46,552 bases of DNA from an uncultured Gammaproteobacteria bacterium (lineage in GTDB: Bacteria; Pseudomonadota; Gammaproteobacteria; Arenicellales; JAANXG01), in assembly GCA_947259175.1 (NCBI GenBank), contig CAMYKW010000018.1, forward strand, positions 1 to 46,552, given 5' to 3'. A program made the position numbers and the translations under genes. Positions 16,757 through 25,230 of the stretch are shown piece after piece (the stretch's first letter is position 1; every line of letters begins with the position of its first letter). Under the pieces are notes generated by a model that made no database searches, was not told the origin of the DNA, and saw nothing but the letters and a program-made list of their open reading frames with translations.

Positions 16757-17926
16757 TCATTCGCCCGCGGCCCGGGCGATGCTGGGCGCGAGCTCAATCA
16801 TTACGATCATTCCGTTTTGATTGAACAAGTCGGTCTGTACATAGGCGACAATGCAGGTACCGTCCGCATTCCAAGCGCTATCAGCAACTACCAGGCGTTG
16901 GCCAGGGTAAGCCCGGTTGCCGGGATTATTGAAATCTGTGAGGCGTATCTTGTTTGATCCGTCAGTATTCATCATCCACAGATCGGTACCCCCGCTCCAG
17001 TTCCCGGCGTTAGTCATCCAGACAATCTTCTTTCCATTGGGCGAGTGATGGGCGTGTTCATTGTATCTTTCGGAAGCCAGCCGTACTGGTTCTCCGCCGT
17101 GGAGATCCGCGGCATAGATGTCATTGTCGAACAGTTGGCGCACGTTGGTGTGCAGGTTGCTCGTAAATAGAATCTTGCGGTTGTCCTTCGACAAACCGTG
17201 ATTTTCGTAAAAGGCTGGTCCGCCGGGTTGGTACTCACGGATGTTGCTCAACTGTGGTCCGTTCGGACCCATGGAGAAGTCGGCTACTTTGAGCTTCCAG
17301 AAACCAAAAAACTTCTTGTCTACAAAGGGATTCGGCAGTTCGTACATCTCGCTCCAGGTCAGCAGTGTGCCATCCTGCGAAAATTGGGGATGCAGCACGC
17401 CGTGCGCCAGGCTGGCGGGACCGTCGGTTAGTTGATAAAAGACTTGTCCGTCTTCGCTCGCCAACCACAGATCACTGTGGCGGCCAAATCCCGGCTGGGC
17501 CTCGAACGAAAAACCCGGGTGTGATCTTTTTTCGGCTTGAAACACAAGGAATTCTCCGGACGGATGCCAGGCTGGATTGCCGTTGTGCCTCTGCGGGATC
17601 ACCCATGGATTGCCGCAGGTGATGCAACGTTCGTTGCCGCCGTCGGGGTGCATGACATACACGTCGTAGTATCCGTCAGCACCCTTCTTATCATACGCGA
17701 TCAACTTGTTCGTCCCCGACCAATCTACCCGGCCGGCCGACTGCACAATGGGATACGCGACCGCGGCATCGAAAACCTGGGCCAGGGCTGGCAAAGAAAT
17801 ATGCATCGATGTCACAAGGATGATGCTCAAAATCGTGACCGACCAGGACCGTTTCGTACGGTCGTATTTACATTGCTTTGCAAGGCGGCTAGTTGCCGGC
17901 CGCGAGTACACCCCCGATATCAACAT
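16757..17926 (-). CDS. PD40/TolB-like beta-propeller protein, exported (copy 2)
   Basis: 389 residues. A ~28-residue basic N-terminus precedes the signal segment VTILSIILVTSMHISLPALA. PD40 blades follow (NPAWHPSGEFLVFQAE, HPQFSQDGTLLTWSEM, HHSPNGKKIVWMTNAG, DSAWNADGTCIVAYVQ). It is a close paralogue of the protein at 11751-12893, sharing the DGYYDVYVM-PDGGN and YNEHAH strings and a CxxC pair (CITC). The start at 17926 has GGGGGTG 5 bp upstream. It precedes the glycosyltransferase run on the same strand but is separated from it by the MITE-like element, so it may be a separate transcript. Function unknown; a binding or scaffold role in the cell envelope is likely. Confidence 0.8.
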   Translation of the reverse strand: MLISGVYSRPATSRLAKQCKYDRTKRSWSVTILSIILVTSMHISLPALAQVFDAAVAYPIVQSAGRVDWSGTNKLIAYDKKGADGYYDVYVMHPDGGNERCITCGNPWVIPQRHNGNPAWHPSGEFLVFQAEKRSHPGFSFEAQPGFGRHSDLWLASEDGQVFYQLTDGPASLAHGVLHPQFSQDGTLLTWSEMYELPNPFVDKKFFGFWKLKVADFSMGPNGPQLSNIREYQPGGPAFYENHGLSKDNRKILFTSNLHTNVRQLFDNDIYAADLHGGEPVRLASERYNEHAHHSPNGKKIVWMTNAGNWSGGTDLWMMNTDGSNKIRLTDFNNPGNRAYPGQRLVVADSAWNADGTCIVAYVQTDLFNQNGMIVMIELAPSIARAAGE

Positions 17927-18278
17927 GCACGCACCCCCGCACGTTATATTTAGGCTATGTTTCTACCCTCCTCTGTATACGTATGCATTCGCGACAGTCG
18001 ATTTTTGCGTGTGTTTTTAACGTCGCTTAATAAATATATAGTACAAAATTTGGGGTTTTAGTAATCCGGAACGCAAATTTCTCCCGGCAGTGACGATCGG
18101 TTTGCGATCGGAGGCCATCGCGGACGCGCTGCGGATTGCGCTGGCAGGGGTCGGCAAACACATTCACCGCTCGTCCGTAAGCGAAGAAGATTCAAAGAAA
18201 AATATAGATTCGGTTCCCCTGGACATCTTTGTGATTTTGATATACTGAATACTACGCACCAGGCCTGTGGGAATTGCT
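17927..18278. other. AT-rich intergenic region with a possible gene fragment
   Basis: 352 bp. The first half is AT-rich and probably carries the promoter of the leftward PD40 gene. The second half has a short open frame on the + strand (GTG 18090 to TGA 18246-18248, 52 residues, with LRSEAIADALRIALAG) that reads like natural protein but matches no family I know. It may be the tail of a decayed gene. The last 40 bp include the TTTGATATACTGAATA element that also precedes the intact hemerythrin gene. Confidence 0.35.
18236..18251 (+). repeat. Upstream element shared by the two hemerythrin starts (copy 1)
   Basis: TTTGATATACTGAATA here and TTTGATATATTGAATA at 19102-19117 differ at one base and sit 43 and 41 bp before the two hemerythrin start codons. 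They mark a duplicated 5' region. The TATA-rich core could be part of a promoter. Confidence 0.6.
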
Positions 18279-18945
18279 GTGACGCTTCTTGAGTGGAGTG
18301 CAGATTATTCAGTGGGTGTCTCCAAGATCGATACTGCGATCAAGTCTGCCACGGTGACTGCTCCGTATTTTGCTTCGAGCCTATTCCAGAAACAGCAGAA
18401 TGTCTGCGGAAAAACGTTGATCGGCTCGCGATCGGAAGCCGCATCATGGTGATGGAGGCAGGGTTGACATCTCTTGACGGTCCACAAGAAGCGGAATTCA
18501 TGTACATGCCAAAAAATCCGGGAGGTTCCACGTGCCGGCCGGACGAGAAGGCCCGGCGTCTGACGGAACGTGCGCAGCGATGGTTTCAACGGCGCGGGAC
18601 CATCCTCCAGCTATTGCAGGGGCCCTGGGTTCAATTCAGGCAACGAGGTTTTGCGAAGAACCCGCGTATCCGGTGCAAGCTTACGACGCTGAGTCAAGCC
18701 TGCGCCGAATTCGACATTCAGCGAGTGGATCTGTTGAAGATCGATGTGGAAGATGCCAGTTGGTTGTTCTGAACGGGATCGATACGGCCATCTGGCGCCG
18801 AATTCAACAGGTCGTCATGGAAGTCCACCTTCCAAGCCGCCGCTCCCGCGTCGAGGAGATACTTCGAAGGGAAGGATTCAGCCGCATCCATGTCGATCCC
18901 GCGAAGTGGGCCGACGACACGCATACTCTCTACGCATTGAGATGA
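18279..18945 (+). pseudogene. Chimeric pseudogene: hemerythrin N-terminus joined to frameshifted FkbM methyltransferase
   Basis: GTG 18279 opens with TLLEWSADYSVGVSKIDT, the same start as the intact hemerythrin at 19143 (MPLLQWDQAFLVGVDKIDA). After about 20 codons the similarity stops. From about 18340, in another frame, the sequence reads as an FkbM-type methyltransferase: SVFCFEPIPETAECLRKNV, then LTTLSQACAEF and VDLLKIDVEDASW. A stop at 18770-18772 interrupts it. Adding one base near 18766 restores WLVLNGIDTAIWRRIQQVVMEVH and the C-terminus to 18945. The FkbM N-terminus is missing. So this is a fusion scar plus at least one frameshift, and no functional product is expected unless the break is a sequencing error. 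Confidence 0.7.
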
Positions 18946-19101
18946 TCGATCGACTCCCAACCGCATACTCTCGCCGGCAACAGCGGGGACTCCCCCCACA
19001 GTCGCGCCGTGGCCCTGCGACGCAGATTGCGACCGTCGTCAAGCATGAATCGCGCCAAGATTTTGAAATAACGGCTTAAGCTGCCTGGAAATCTGCCGAA
19101 A

Positions 19102-19117
19102 TTTGATATATTGAATA
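19102..19117 (+). repeat. Upstream element shared by the two hemerythrin starts (copy 2)
   Basis: TTTGATATATTGAATA, one base different from the copy at 18236-18251, lies 41 bp before the intact hemerythrin start. The conserved distance shows that the promoter or leader region was copied together with the first codons. Confidence 0.6.
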
Positions 19118-19142
19118 ACCATATTACCATGCGAGGTTGGAC

Positions 19143-19544
19143 ATGCCGCTGCTACAATGGGATCAAGCTTTTTTGGTCGGTGTCGACAAAATAGACGCGG
19201 ATCATCGCGTGTTGGTCGAACTGATAAATGAGCTTCATGAGCAGCTGAAGCACAGCGCACCGCGGACGGGGATTATCAATCGCTTTGCAGAGCTGTACAG
19301 TCACGTGACCAAGCACTTCGCCCATGAAGAGGCGATCATGCGGTCGCGCAATTATGATCAATACGAGGTACACCAGGCGGATCACCAGAGCCTGCTCGAC
19401 GAGATAACGACCATCATGTGCGACTGGGAAGGCAACTCCGGGGTCAACAGCGAGGCGACGACCAAACGTCTGTACGACTGGTTTTCGCAACACTTCCAAA
19501 CGCATGATGCGCGACTGCACAAGCTGAGGGAATTCGTCGAGTAA
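19143..19544 (+). CDS. Bacteriohemerythrin
   Basis: 133 residues, typical for single-domain bacterial hemerythrins. It opens with PLLQWDQAFLVGVDKIDADHRVLVELIN. The expected diiron ligands are present: His in DADHR, HVTKHFAHEEAIM (His and Glu), HQADHQSL and HFQTHDARL. It would bind O2 reversibly at a non-haem diiron centre in a four-helix bundle, for oxygen storage, sensing or delivery. ATG 19143 is preceded by GAGG with a 6 bp spacer; TTG 19137 is less likely. The upstream element at 19102 and the first 20 codons are duplicated in the pseudogene at 18279. Confidence 0.92.
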   Translation: MPLLQWDQAFLVGVDKIDADHRVLVELINELHEQLKHSAPRTGIINRFAELYSHVTKHFAHEEAIMRSRNYDQYEVHQADHQSLLDEITTIMCDWEGNSGVNSEATTKRLYDWFSQHFQTHDARLHKLREFVE

Positions 19545-19801
19545 GTTTCCGGACGCGCCTCGCCCGCCGCTTCGCACTCCCCAGGCCAGCAATCATCGGC
19601 GTGAACTGATGAACGTGAAGATTCGCATACCTGGGGGGGTTCCAAGGGTCAATTGGAGTCTGTAATCGCGGTCATTGAAAAGATAAAATGGTACTCTAAC
19701 GGCTGCCCTGGCCGCCGCATTCGGGGATCATCGGGGACGATGATCGACCTTACGCATGGTATACGCCCGGGACCAGGGTACTCAGGAACTGAAAAAAATA
19801 G

Positions 19802-22800
19802 ATGTCGCGAGTCATGACAAAGTTAGTTTTGTGTCTTGTTGCCTTAGTTGCGCCGATTCTGTCCGGCGCGGCGGAGACCAGAGCCGAACCTCGGGCGGCA
19901 CCGGTGGCGACACCAGAGCCGGGCAACCCGCAAAGAAAGACGCTGCTTGACGCCCTGCGTGACGAGATCAAGCGGCGCCAAGGGCGTGACGTCGTATTCG
20001 TCGTGCGCAGCCTAAAGGTATCGGACGGGTGGGCGTGGCTCAACGCCTTCGCGCAATCCAGTGACGGCAGGCGACCCTACGGCGACGTCACGGTATTACT
20101 CGAACAACGGGGTGACGCGTGGCAAGTACGTGAATTGGCGTGTCAAGATGCGAATCTTGCGAGGTGCGCGGGGAATCCACGTTTCATCGCGGGTCTCAAG
20201 CAGCGGTTTCCCGCCGCACCCCAAGCACTCTTCGCCGATGACGAAAGCCGAACACTCGCAACTCGGATCGAGTCGCGCGGTTCGGTAGCGAACTTCTCAC
20301 CCCCCGCGGCCGGACTTGTCATCGAGTTCGACCGGGAATTTCGCGGCCTGCCGGTTCAACCGCGCGCGCTGCCCGAATCGAAACCGATCATCGCCGAGCC
20401 GGACAAAGTTGCCGAACGCGGCGACACGAGGCTGCGGGCAACGACCAATACAGTGCAACAGTTGGCGACCAACCAACAGGAACTGATGGCCAAACTGACC
20501 GAGCTCGAAGACGCGTTGAAGCGTCAGCGGCAAACGACATCGCAAACTCAGTCTGCGCGGCATGCATTGGTATCCTCCTTCGCAGCCATGGACGAGAAGG
20601 TGTCGGCGCTGGCTAAATCGTTGGAGACAATCCGGTCAAGCCAACAGACACCGGAATCTTCACTCACGGACCTGCGAGAGGAATTAGACGCTCAAGGTGA
20701 AACCGCGGCACGCCTCGCTTCCTACGTCAGTGAATTTCAGTCCAAACTTGACGCCATCGGTACCCAAGTGGGCGAATTACACAGCGCGCAGCAGGAGCTT
20801 CTAGCCGGCGTACCCGCTGCGCAACGGCAACCGGGCGAGCATCCCGCTCCGGACCACGCGCAACTGCGATCCATCGAACAGTCCCTGCAGGCGTTGCAGG
20901 CGGACGGCGAGCGCTATGCCACGGAGCTGAGCGCGATAAGCGCTGAAGTCAAAACCCAAGCACAAGCCTTCGCCGAGGCGAGTGCCGCCCGCGACGCCCT
21001 GGTTGACCAGCTCGCCGCAAAGACCCGCGTGGCCGAAATCGCCGCGTCGCAGGAACAGGTCGGCGAGGCGCAGACCGCCGCACAGGCGCAGCTGCAGTCC
21101 ATCCAGGAATCCCTGCAGGCGTTGCAGGCCGACCGCCAGGGCCTCGCCTCGCAGCTGAACGAGATGGGCGCCGAGCTCAGCAGCCAGGCGCAATCCCTCG
21201 TCCAGTCGAATGCCGCCCGCGACGCGCTGGTTGCCCAGCTCGCCACAAAGACCCGCGTCGCCGAAATCGCGGCGGCGCAGCAACAGGTCGGCGATACGCA
21301 GACCGCCACCCAGGCGCAGCTGCAATCCATCCAGGAATCCCTGCAGGCGTTACAGGCCGACCGCCAGGGCCTCGCCTCGCAGCTGAACGAGATGGGCGCC
21401 GAGCTCAATAGCCAGGGGCAAACCCTCGCTCGGTTGAATACCGCGCGTGACGCCCTGGTTGCCGAGCTTGCGCCGAAAACTCGCGTGGAAGCAATCGCGG
21501 CGGCGCAGCAACAGGTTACCGACGCACAGGCTGCGACGCACATGCGACTTCAATCTATCGAAGAAACGCTGCATGCGTTGCGGGCCGGGGATCAAAACTT
21601 CACATCCAAACTGAATGAATTGAATCAAAGACTCACGAACCAACGCGGCGCCGACGCCCAGTCGTCGGCGCCGCGCAAGGCGATTGTTGATGAACTCTCC
21701 AGCCTCCGCAATCAGATCAGCATCACCGACAAGACAATCAAAGCAGAACAGGCGGATCGGAAAAAGCTGTCCGCCGAACTGGTTACCGTGCAACAGCAGA
21801 TCGAGAAACAAGCCGACGCCGCTGCCAAGTCCGCAGCGGAGAACGCGGCACTACGAGCCGAACTCGCGTCGATAAACGATCAATCGAAAGCCTTGCAACA
21901 AACTCAGCAGAACACCATCCAGCAGACCACGCAATCACAACAGCAACTCAGGCAACAGCTCGGTGCGCTTCACGCGGAACTCTCAACCATAGCCAAATCA
22001 CTTCAGCCGACAGCGGATGAGACGCAAGACCTGATCTCTGATGTAGTCGCAAAAATGACTCAACAATTAGAACAACAGCGCCAGCTAATCGGGCAGGCCG
22101 ACACGGATCGCAGTGTCCTCGCGTCCGAATTATCGTCGATCCGCAAGCAGCTCAGCGCGTTGGATGCAGCGGAACGAGTCGCGCGCGCCGACCGCGACGA
22201 GCTGTCTGCCGAAGTTGCCATCCTCAATGCACAATTTGCGTCAGGCACAGATGTGAACGCCCGGGCGGGCAGCCAATCGACGCGAACCCGGACCGGGAGC
22301 GCAGGCAGACAGATTGCGAAAAAGACCAGTCAAGGCGGCGCCGGCGCACAGACGAAACAACGTCAGGTAGTTGCGGCAACGTCACCGGCCGCCCGGCCTG
22401 GCGATCAACGACGGATCGACGGAAACACGCAGTCGCCGGGGGCAGGCGGCACATGGAAGATTACGCCGGCGCCCGAAGGCTCTGACCGGAAATACACCCA
22501 TCGAGCGTCAGGGACTATTACGCGTCTGCCTCCCGGCGCCGCCGGTGGCGGGGTGTCAAACCCCAGTCCAACTCCGGGTGAAATATCCAGCGGCGGAAAT
22601 GACACCGGCAGACCGCCGGACATCATCGGCGCCATCGACCTGCCGGTTGGATCCGAACCGCCGCCCGGCGTTTCACAACTCGCCAGCGCCGCCGCCATCC
22701 AGGCGAATCGGGATCTCAACATCATGTCCGACTTTGACGCGCTCGATCCGTTTCTGCAGGCCTGGATCGAGGACTGGGAGCGCAAGGACCTCGAGGCCTA

Positions 22801-23077
22801 TCTGGCCCATTACTCCCGTGACTTCGAACCGCCCGGGAACCTCAATCTAGCCGCATGGCGTGATCAGCGACGCAACAGCCTTCTCAAGCCGTCATTCATC
22901 GACGTGGAAATCAAGAATATTCGTAGACAATCCACCGGCGCAGCAAGCGCACAACTCACGTTCAACCAGGTATACCGCTCGAATCTGTACAACGACCAAG
23001 TGCTGAAGACACTCGTGTTGCGATGGGAGGACGAGCGCTGGAAAATTGTCAAAGAGGAAAGTCGATCTAAAAATTGA
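19802..23077 (+). CDS. Large exported coiled-coil protein with 76-residue repeats and C-terminal NTF2-like domain
   Basis: 1091 residues. A signal peptide (TKLVLCLVALVAPILSGAAE) is followed by a small globular region at about 45-140 (VVFVVRSLKVSDGWAWLNA ... GDAWQVRELAC). A long Gln/Ala-rich coiled coil runs from about 215 to 820 with tandem 76-residue repeats. A Gly/Pro/Ser-rich low-complexity linker spans about 820-960. The C-terminal domain at about 975-1090 (FLQAWIEDWERKDLEAYLAHYSRDFEP ... LVLRWEDERWKIVKE) resembles the NTF2/SnoaL-like domain found at the end of some L,D-transpeptidases and TPR proteins (Cds6-like). No enzyme motif is visible. A periplasmic structural or tethering role is plausible. 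ATG 19814 is an alternative start. Confidence 0.75.
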   Translation: MSRVMTKLVLCLVALVAPILSGAAETRAEPRAAPVATPEPGNPQRKTLLDALRDEIKRRQGRDVVFVVRSLKVSDGWAWLNAFAQSSDGRRPYGDVTVLLEQRGDAWQVRELACQDANLARCAGNPRFIAGLKQRFPAAPQALFADDESRTLATRIESRGSVANFSPPAAGLVIEFDREFRGLPVQPRALPESKPIIAEPDKVAERGDTRLRATTNTVQQLATNQQELMAKLTELEDALKRQRQTTSQTQSARHALVSSFAAMDEKVSALAKSLETIRSSQQTPESSLTDLREELDAQGETAARLASYVSEFQSKLDAIGTQVGELHSAQQELLAGVPAAQRQPGEHPAPDHAQLRSIEQSLQALQADGERYATELSAISAEVKTQAQAFAEASAARDALVDQLAAKTRVAEIAASQEQVGEAQTAAQAQLQSIQESLQALQADRQGLASQLNEMGAELSSQAQSLVQSNAARDALVAQLATKTRVAEIAAAQQQVGDTQTATQAQLQSIQESLQALQADRQGLASQLNEMGAELNSQGQTLARLNTARDALVAELAPKTRVEAIAAAQQQVTDAQAATHMRLQSIEETLHALRAGDQNFTSKLNELNQRLTNQRGADAQSSAPRKAIVDELSSLRNQISITDKTIKAEQADRKKLSAELVTVQQQIEKQADAAAKSAAENAALRAELASINDQSKALQQTQQNTIQQTTQSQQQLRQQLGALHAELSTIAKSLQPTADETQDLISDVVAKMTQQLEQQRQLIGQADTDRSVLASELSSIRKQLSALDAAERVARADRDELSAEVAILNAQFASGTDVNARAGSQSTRTRTGSAGRQIAKKTSQGGAGAQTKQRQVVAATSPAARPGDQRRIDGNTQSPGAGGTWKITPAPEGSDRKYTHRASGTITRLPPGAAGGGVSNPSPTPGEISSGGNDTGRPPDIIGAIDLPVGSEPPPGVSQLASAAAIQANRDLNIMSDFDALDPFLQAWIEDWERKDLEAYLAHYSRDFEPPGNLNLAAWRDQRRNSLLKPSFIDVEIKNIRRQSTGAASAQLTFNQVYRSNLYNDQVLKTLVLRWEDERWKIVKEESRSKN
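20864..21775 (+). repeat. 228-bp tandem repeats inside the coiled-coil gene
   Basis: Units start at 20864, 21092, 21320 and 21548, a period of exactly 228 bp (76 codons). Units 2 and 3 are nearly identical over long stretches (LQSIQESLQALQADRQGLA, SQLNEMGAEL). Unit 1 is more diverged and unit 4 decays after its first third. The pattern indicates recent unit duplication, probably by recombination, and predicts length variation between strains. Confidence 0.9.
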
Positions 23078-23333
23078 TTTGCACGGCGCACCCGATCCGT
23101 ATGTCGCACGATGGATCTGTGTGCCGCCACGTCGGACCCTTTCGTTTGCAGTACCAGTCGGTACAGCGGGAGCGCGGCAACGAGTTCGTTTGTTTCAAGC
23201 GCGCATGAACCGACCGCGGTCGCGGGGCTTGCCCACCGCAACGGTGGAGCAACCTCGGTTACAGGCCATCTCTCCCGAACTTCCGGAATCCACGGCCGAA
23301 TTCAGGCGCTGAGCGCACGAGCGACCGATATCG

Positions 23334-24209
23334 CTATTCCGATCCGGTTGCAGCGATTTCCAGCACCGCCCGGGCGCGCTTTACCACCGGAACGTCAATA
23401 ACGTTGCCGTCCAATGATGTGGAGCCCCGGCCCAAACGTTCGGCCTTTTCGAACGTGGCTACCACGCGCCGTGCGTGCTCGACGTCTGCTTGGGATGGTG
23501 AAAATGCCCGATTGATGGACGCGACCTGAGCGGGATGGATGGCGAATTTGCCCTTGAACCCGCAGCGTTTGGCGCCCGCGGCATTCCTCTCGAGGCCGGC
23601 GTCGTCTTTGAATTTAAAATACGGCGTGTCCAACGCCAGTACGCCGGCCGCCCTTGCGGCGATACACACCGTATTGCGCGCGAACGCCAAATCCGCCTCC
23701 GACTCATCGCCCACGCGTTCAATCCCCATGTCATGGGTGAAGTCCTCTGCGCCAAAGGCGATAGCGACTATTCTCGCGCTGGCGGTGCAGATTTCATGAC
23801 AGTGAACGACCGCCTGCGCGGTCTCGATCCAGGGAATCAGCGGGATTTCTCCCGCCGCTAAATCGTGTTTGGACTCGAGCGCCGAGATCAGTTCACAGAT
23901 GTCGCGAATGTCCTGCGCGGTGCGAAGCTTACCAACTGAAATAGCGTCGATGGACTTTCCGATCACCGCCGCGAGGTCCTGCTCCATCAATCCCGACTGC
24001 AGCGAATTGACCCGTGGAATGACCCACGGACCGGCTGTTTGCAACTTCGCGAGGTGCGACGCAATAACTTGGCGTGCGTTTTGTTTCTCGGACTCCGGTA
24101 CCGAATCCTCCATGTCGGGCACGTACGCGTCCGGATGGAATCCCAACGCCTTTTGCAGCATGTTGGGCTTGTTGCCGGGCACGAAGAGAAGACTCCTCAG
24201 AATCGTCAC
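23334..24209 (-). CDS. CitE-like HpcH/HpaI-family lyase (malyl- or citramalyl-CoA lyase type)
   Basis: 291 residues. The start is GTG 24209, because AAAGGAGGTGA ends just before it; the frame opens earlier but through that ribosome site. CitE-family marks are RSLLFVPGNKPNML at the N-terminus, PDMEDSVP at about 31-38, the metal-binding AFGAEDFTHDMGIER at 151-165 (Glu155/Asp156), and a C-terminal GKFAIHPAQVASINRAF. Relatives cleave or form (3S)-malyl-CoA, citramalyl-CoA or beta-methylmalyl-CoA, giving acetyl-CoA plus glyoxylate or pyruvate. No citrate lyase alpha or gamma genes are nearby, so a stand-alone CoA-thioester lyase is likely. It is the last gene of the gntR-led run. Confidence 0.82.
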   Translation of the reverse strand: MTILRSLLFVPGNKPNMLQKALGFHPDAYVPDMEDSVPESEKQNARQVIASHLAKLQTAGPWVIPRVNSLQSGLMEQDLAAVIGKSIDAISVGKLRTAQDIRDICELISALESKHDLAAGEIPLIPWIETAQAVVHCHEICTASARIVAIAFGAEDFTHDMGIERVGDESEADLAFARNTVCIAARAAGVLALDTPYFKFKDDAGLERNAAGAKRCGFKGKFAIHPAQVASINRAFSPSQADVEHARRVVATFEKAERLGRGSTSLDGNVIDVPVVKRARAVLEIAATGSE

Positions 24210-24311
24210 GCTCACCTCCTTTGAGATCAATCTACTTCAACACGACCTCGGTACCTAATGACCTCGATCCGAAGACAACTGTCCGTTATCAATTACCCTG
24301 CGTCCCTCCGC

Positions 24312-25181
24312 CTAATGAACCATGACCGTCACGATCGTAGACTCGGCGAGCAAGTGACGAGTCACGCCGCCAAACAACATCTCCCGGGCGCGGGTATGGC
24401 TGAATCCGCCGACGACCAGCAAGTCCGTTCCCGCCCGCGAACATTGCTCGAGTATCTCGGGGCCGACGGACGCACCATGTTTCTGCAACCAGTGAATATC
24501 GGCATCAATCCCATGCCACGCCAGATAATCCAGCAGCAAGTCCGCACTCTCCTGTCTTTTCTTAGATGTTAGAACCGTGACCGTTTTCATCACGGGCAAA
24601 CACGACACCATCGTCCCCAGGGCGCGGGCTGCCTCCAGGCTGTCATTCCAGCCGAACGCCGCGTGTTCTACCTGTTTGGACTGCCACTGCGGTGGAACAA
24701 ACATGATCGGGCGTCCGGCGTCGAGCATCACTGCTTGCAGCGTATCTCCCGCCGGTGACAGGCGCAACCGGGACGGGCTGAGGTGGGGTCTGGCAACTAC
24801 AATCATGTCCGCCAGGCGGGCATGGTGGACCAGGACCTCACTGGGGCGGCCATGCCCCTCGCGCCAGGCGGCGGTGACACCCGCATTCGCTACGGGTTTG
24901 TCAGTGACCGTGACATCGTATCGTTTGCAGTGCTGCTCAAAAATTTCGCGAATCGCAGCCGCCTTATCCTCAGCATGCTCGGTGATCTCGTCTTCGAAGG
25001 TATGCTTCATCTTCGCCGAAAGCCGATCGAACATGAACGGCGCGACGTCCGTCGGCCGAGCTAAGGCATGCAATGCAACGATATGGGCGGCGAACCGTTC
25101 GGCGACCACGAACGCCGCATCCAACGCTTCCACGCTCGCTTCACTGCTATCCAAAGGAACCAGGATCGTTCTTATTGTCAT
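24312..25181 (-). CDS. Universal stress protein with two UspA domains
   Basis: 289 residues from ATG 25181. The first UspA domain begins TIRTILVPLDSSEASVEALDAAF and ends around MIVVARPHLS. The second spans about residues 165-289 and ends with DLLVVGGFSHTRAREMLFGG, a G-2x-G-type nucleotide-binding end, then VTRHLLAESTIVTVMVH. Tandem Usp proteins of this kind occur beside metabolic and redox operons in proteobacteria. It sits 50 bp after the ADP-forming ligase and 102 bp before the CitE-like gene on the same strand, so it is probably cotranscribed. Its job in the pathway is unknown. GTG 25199 is a less likely start. Confidence 0.85.
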   Translation of the reverse strand: MTIRTILVPLDSSEASVEALDAAFVVAERFAAHIVALHALARPTDVAPFMFDRLSAKMKHTFEDEITEHAEDKAAAIREIFEQHCKRYDVTVTDKPVANAGVTAAWREGHGRPSEVLVHHARLADMIVVARPHLSPSRLRLSPAGDTLQAVMLDAGRPIMFVPPQWQSKQVEHAAFGWNDSLEAARALGTMVSCLPVMKTVTVLTSKKRQESADLLLDYLAWHGIDADIHWLQKHGASVGPEILEQCSRAGTDLLVVGGFSHTRAREMLFGGVTRHLLAESTIVTVMVH

Positions 25182-25230
25182 TTCATCACCATTTCCCACC
25201 GGTATCTTTTGCGTTCATGCCCGTTCGCCG

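Noticed and set aside
18090-18248. 52-codon frame that might be an independent small gene
   Set aside because: Natural-looking sequence but unrecognised and lacking a good ribosome site; kept only as a possible fragment in the intergenic entry.
18415-18440. Similarity between the GATCGG..GCGATCGGA..GCC stretches near 18093 and 18420
   Set aside because: Short, GC-rich and imperfect; not enough to call a repeat.
19755-19770. CATGGTATACGCCCGG, identical to 42304-42319 and containing an operator-like half-site
   Set aside because: A single 16-base match in a window of this size can arise by chance, the second half of the palindrome is missing, and the position upstream of the coiled-coil gene has no functional link.
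23334-24209. Reading the CitE-like protein as part of citrate lyase
   Set aside because: No citD, citF, citC or citX genes nearby; stand-alone CitE-like proteins act on CoA thioesters such as malyl- or citramalyl-CoA.
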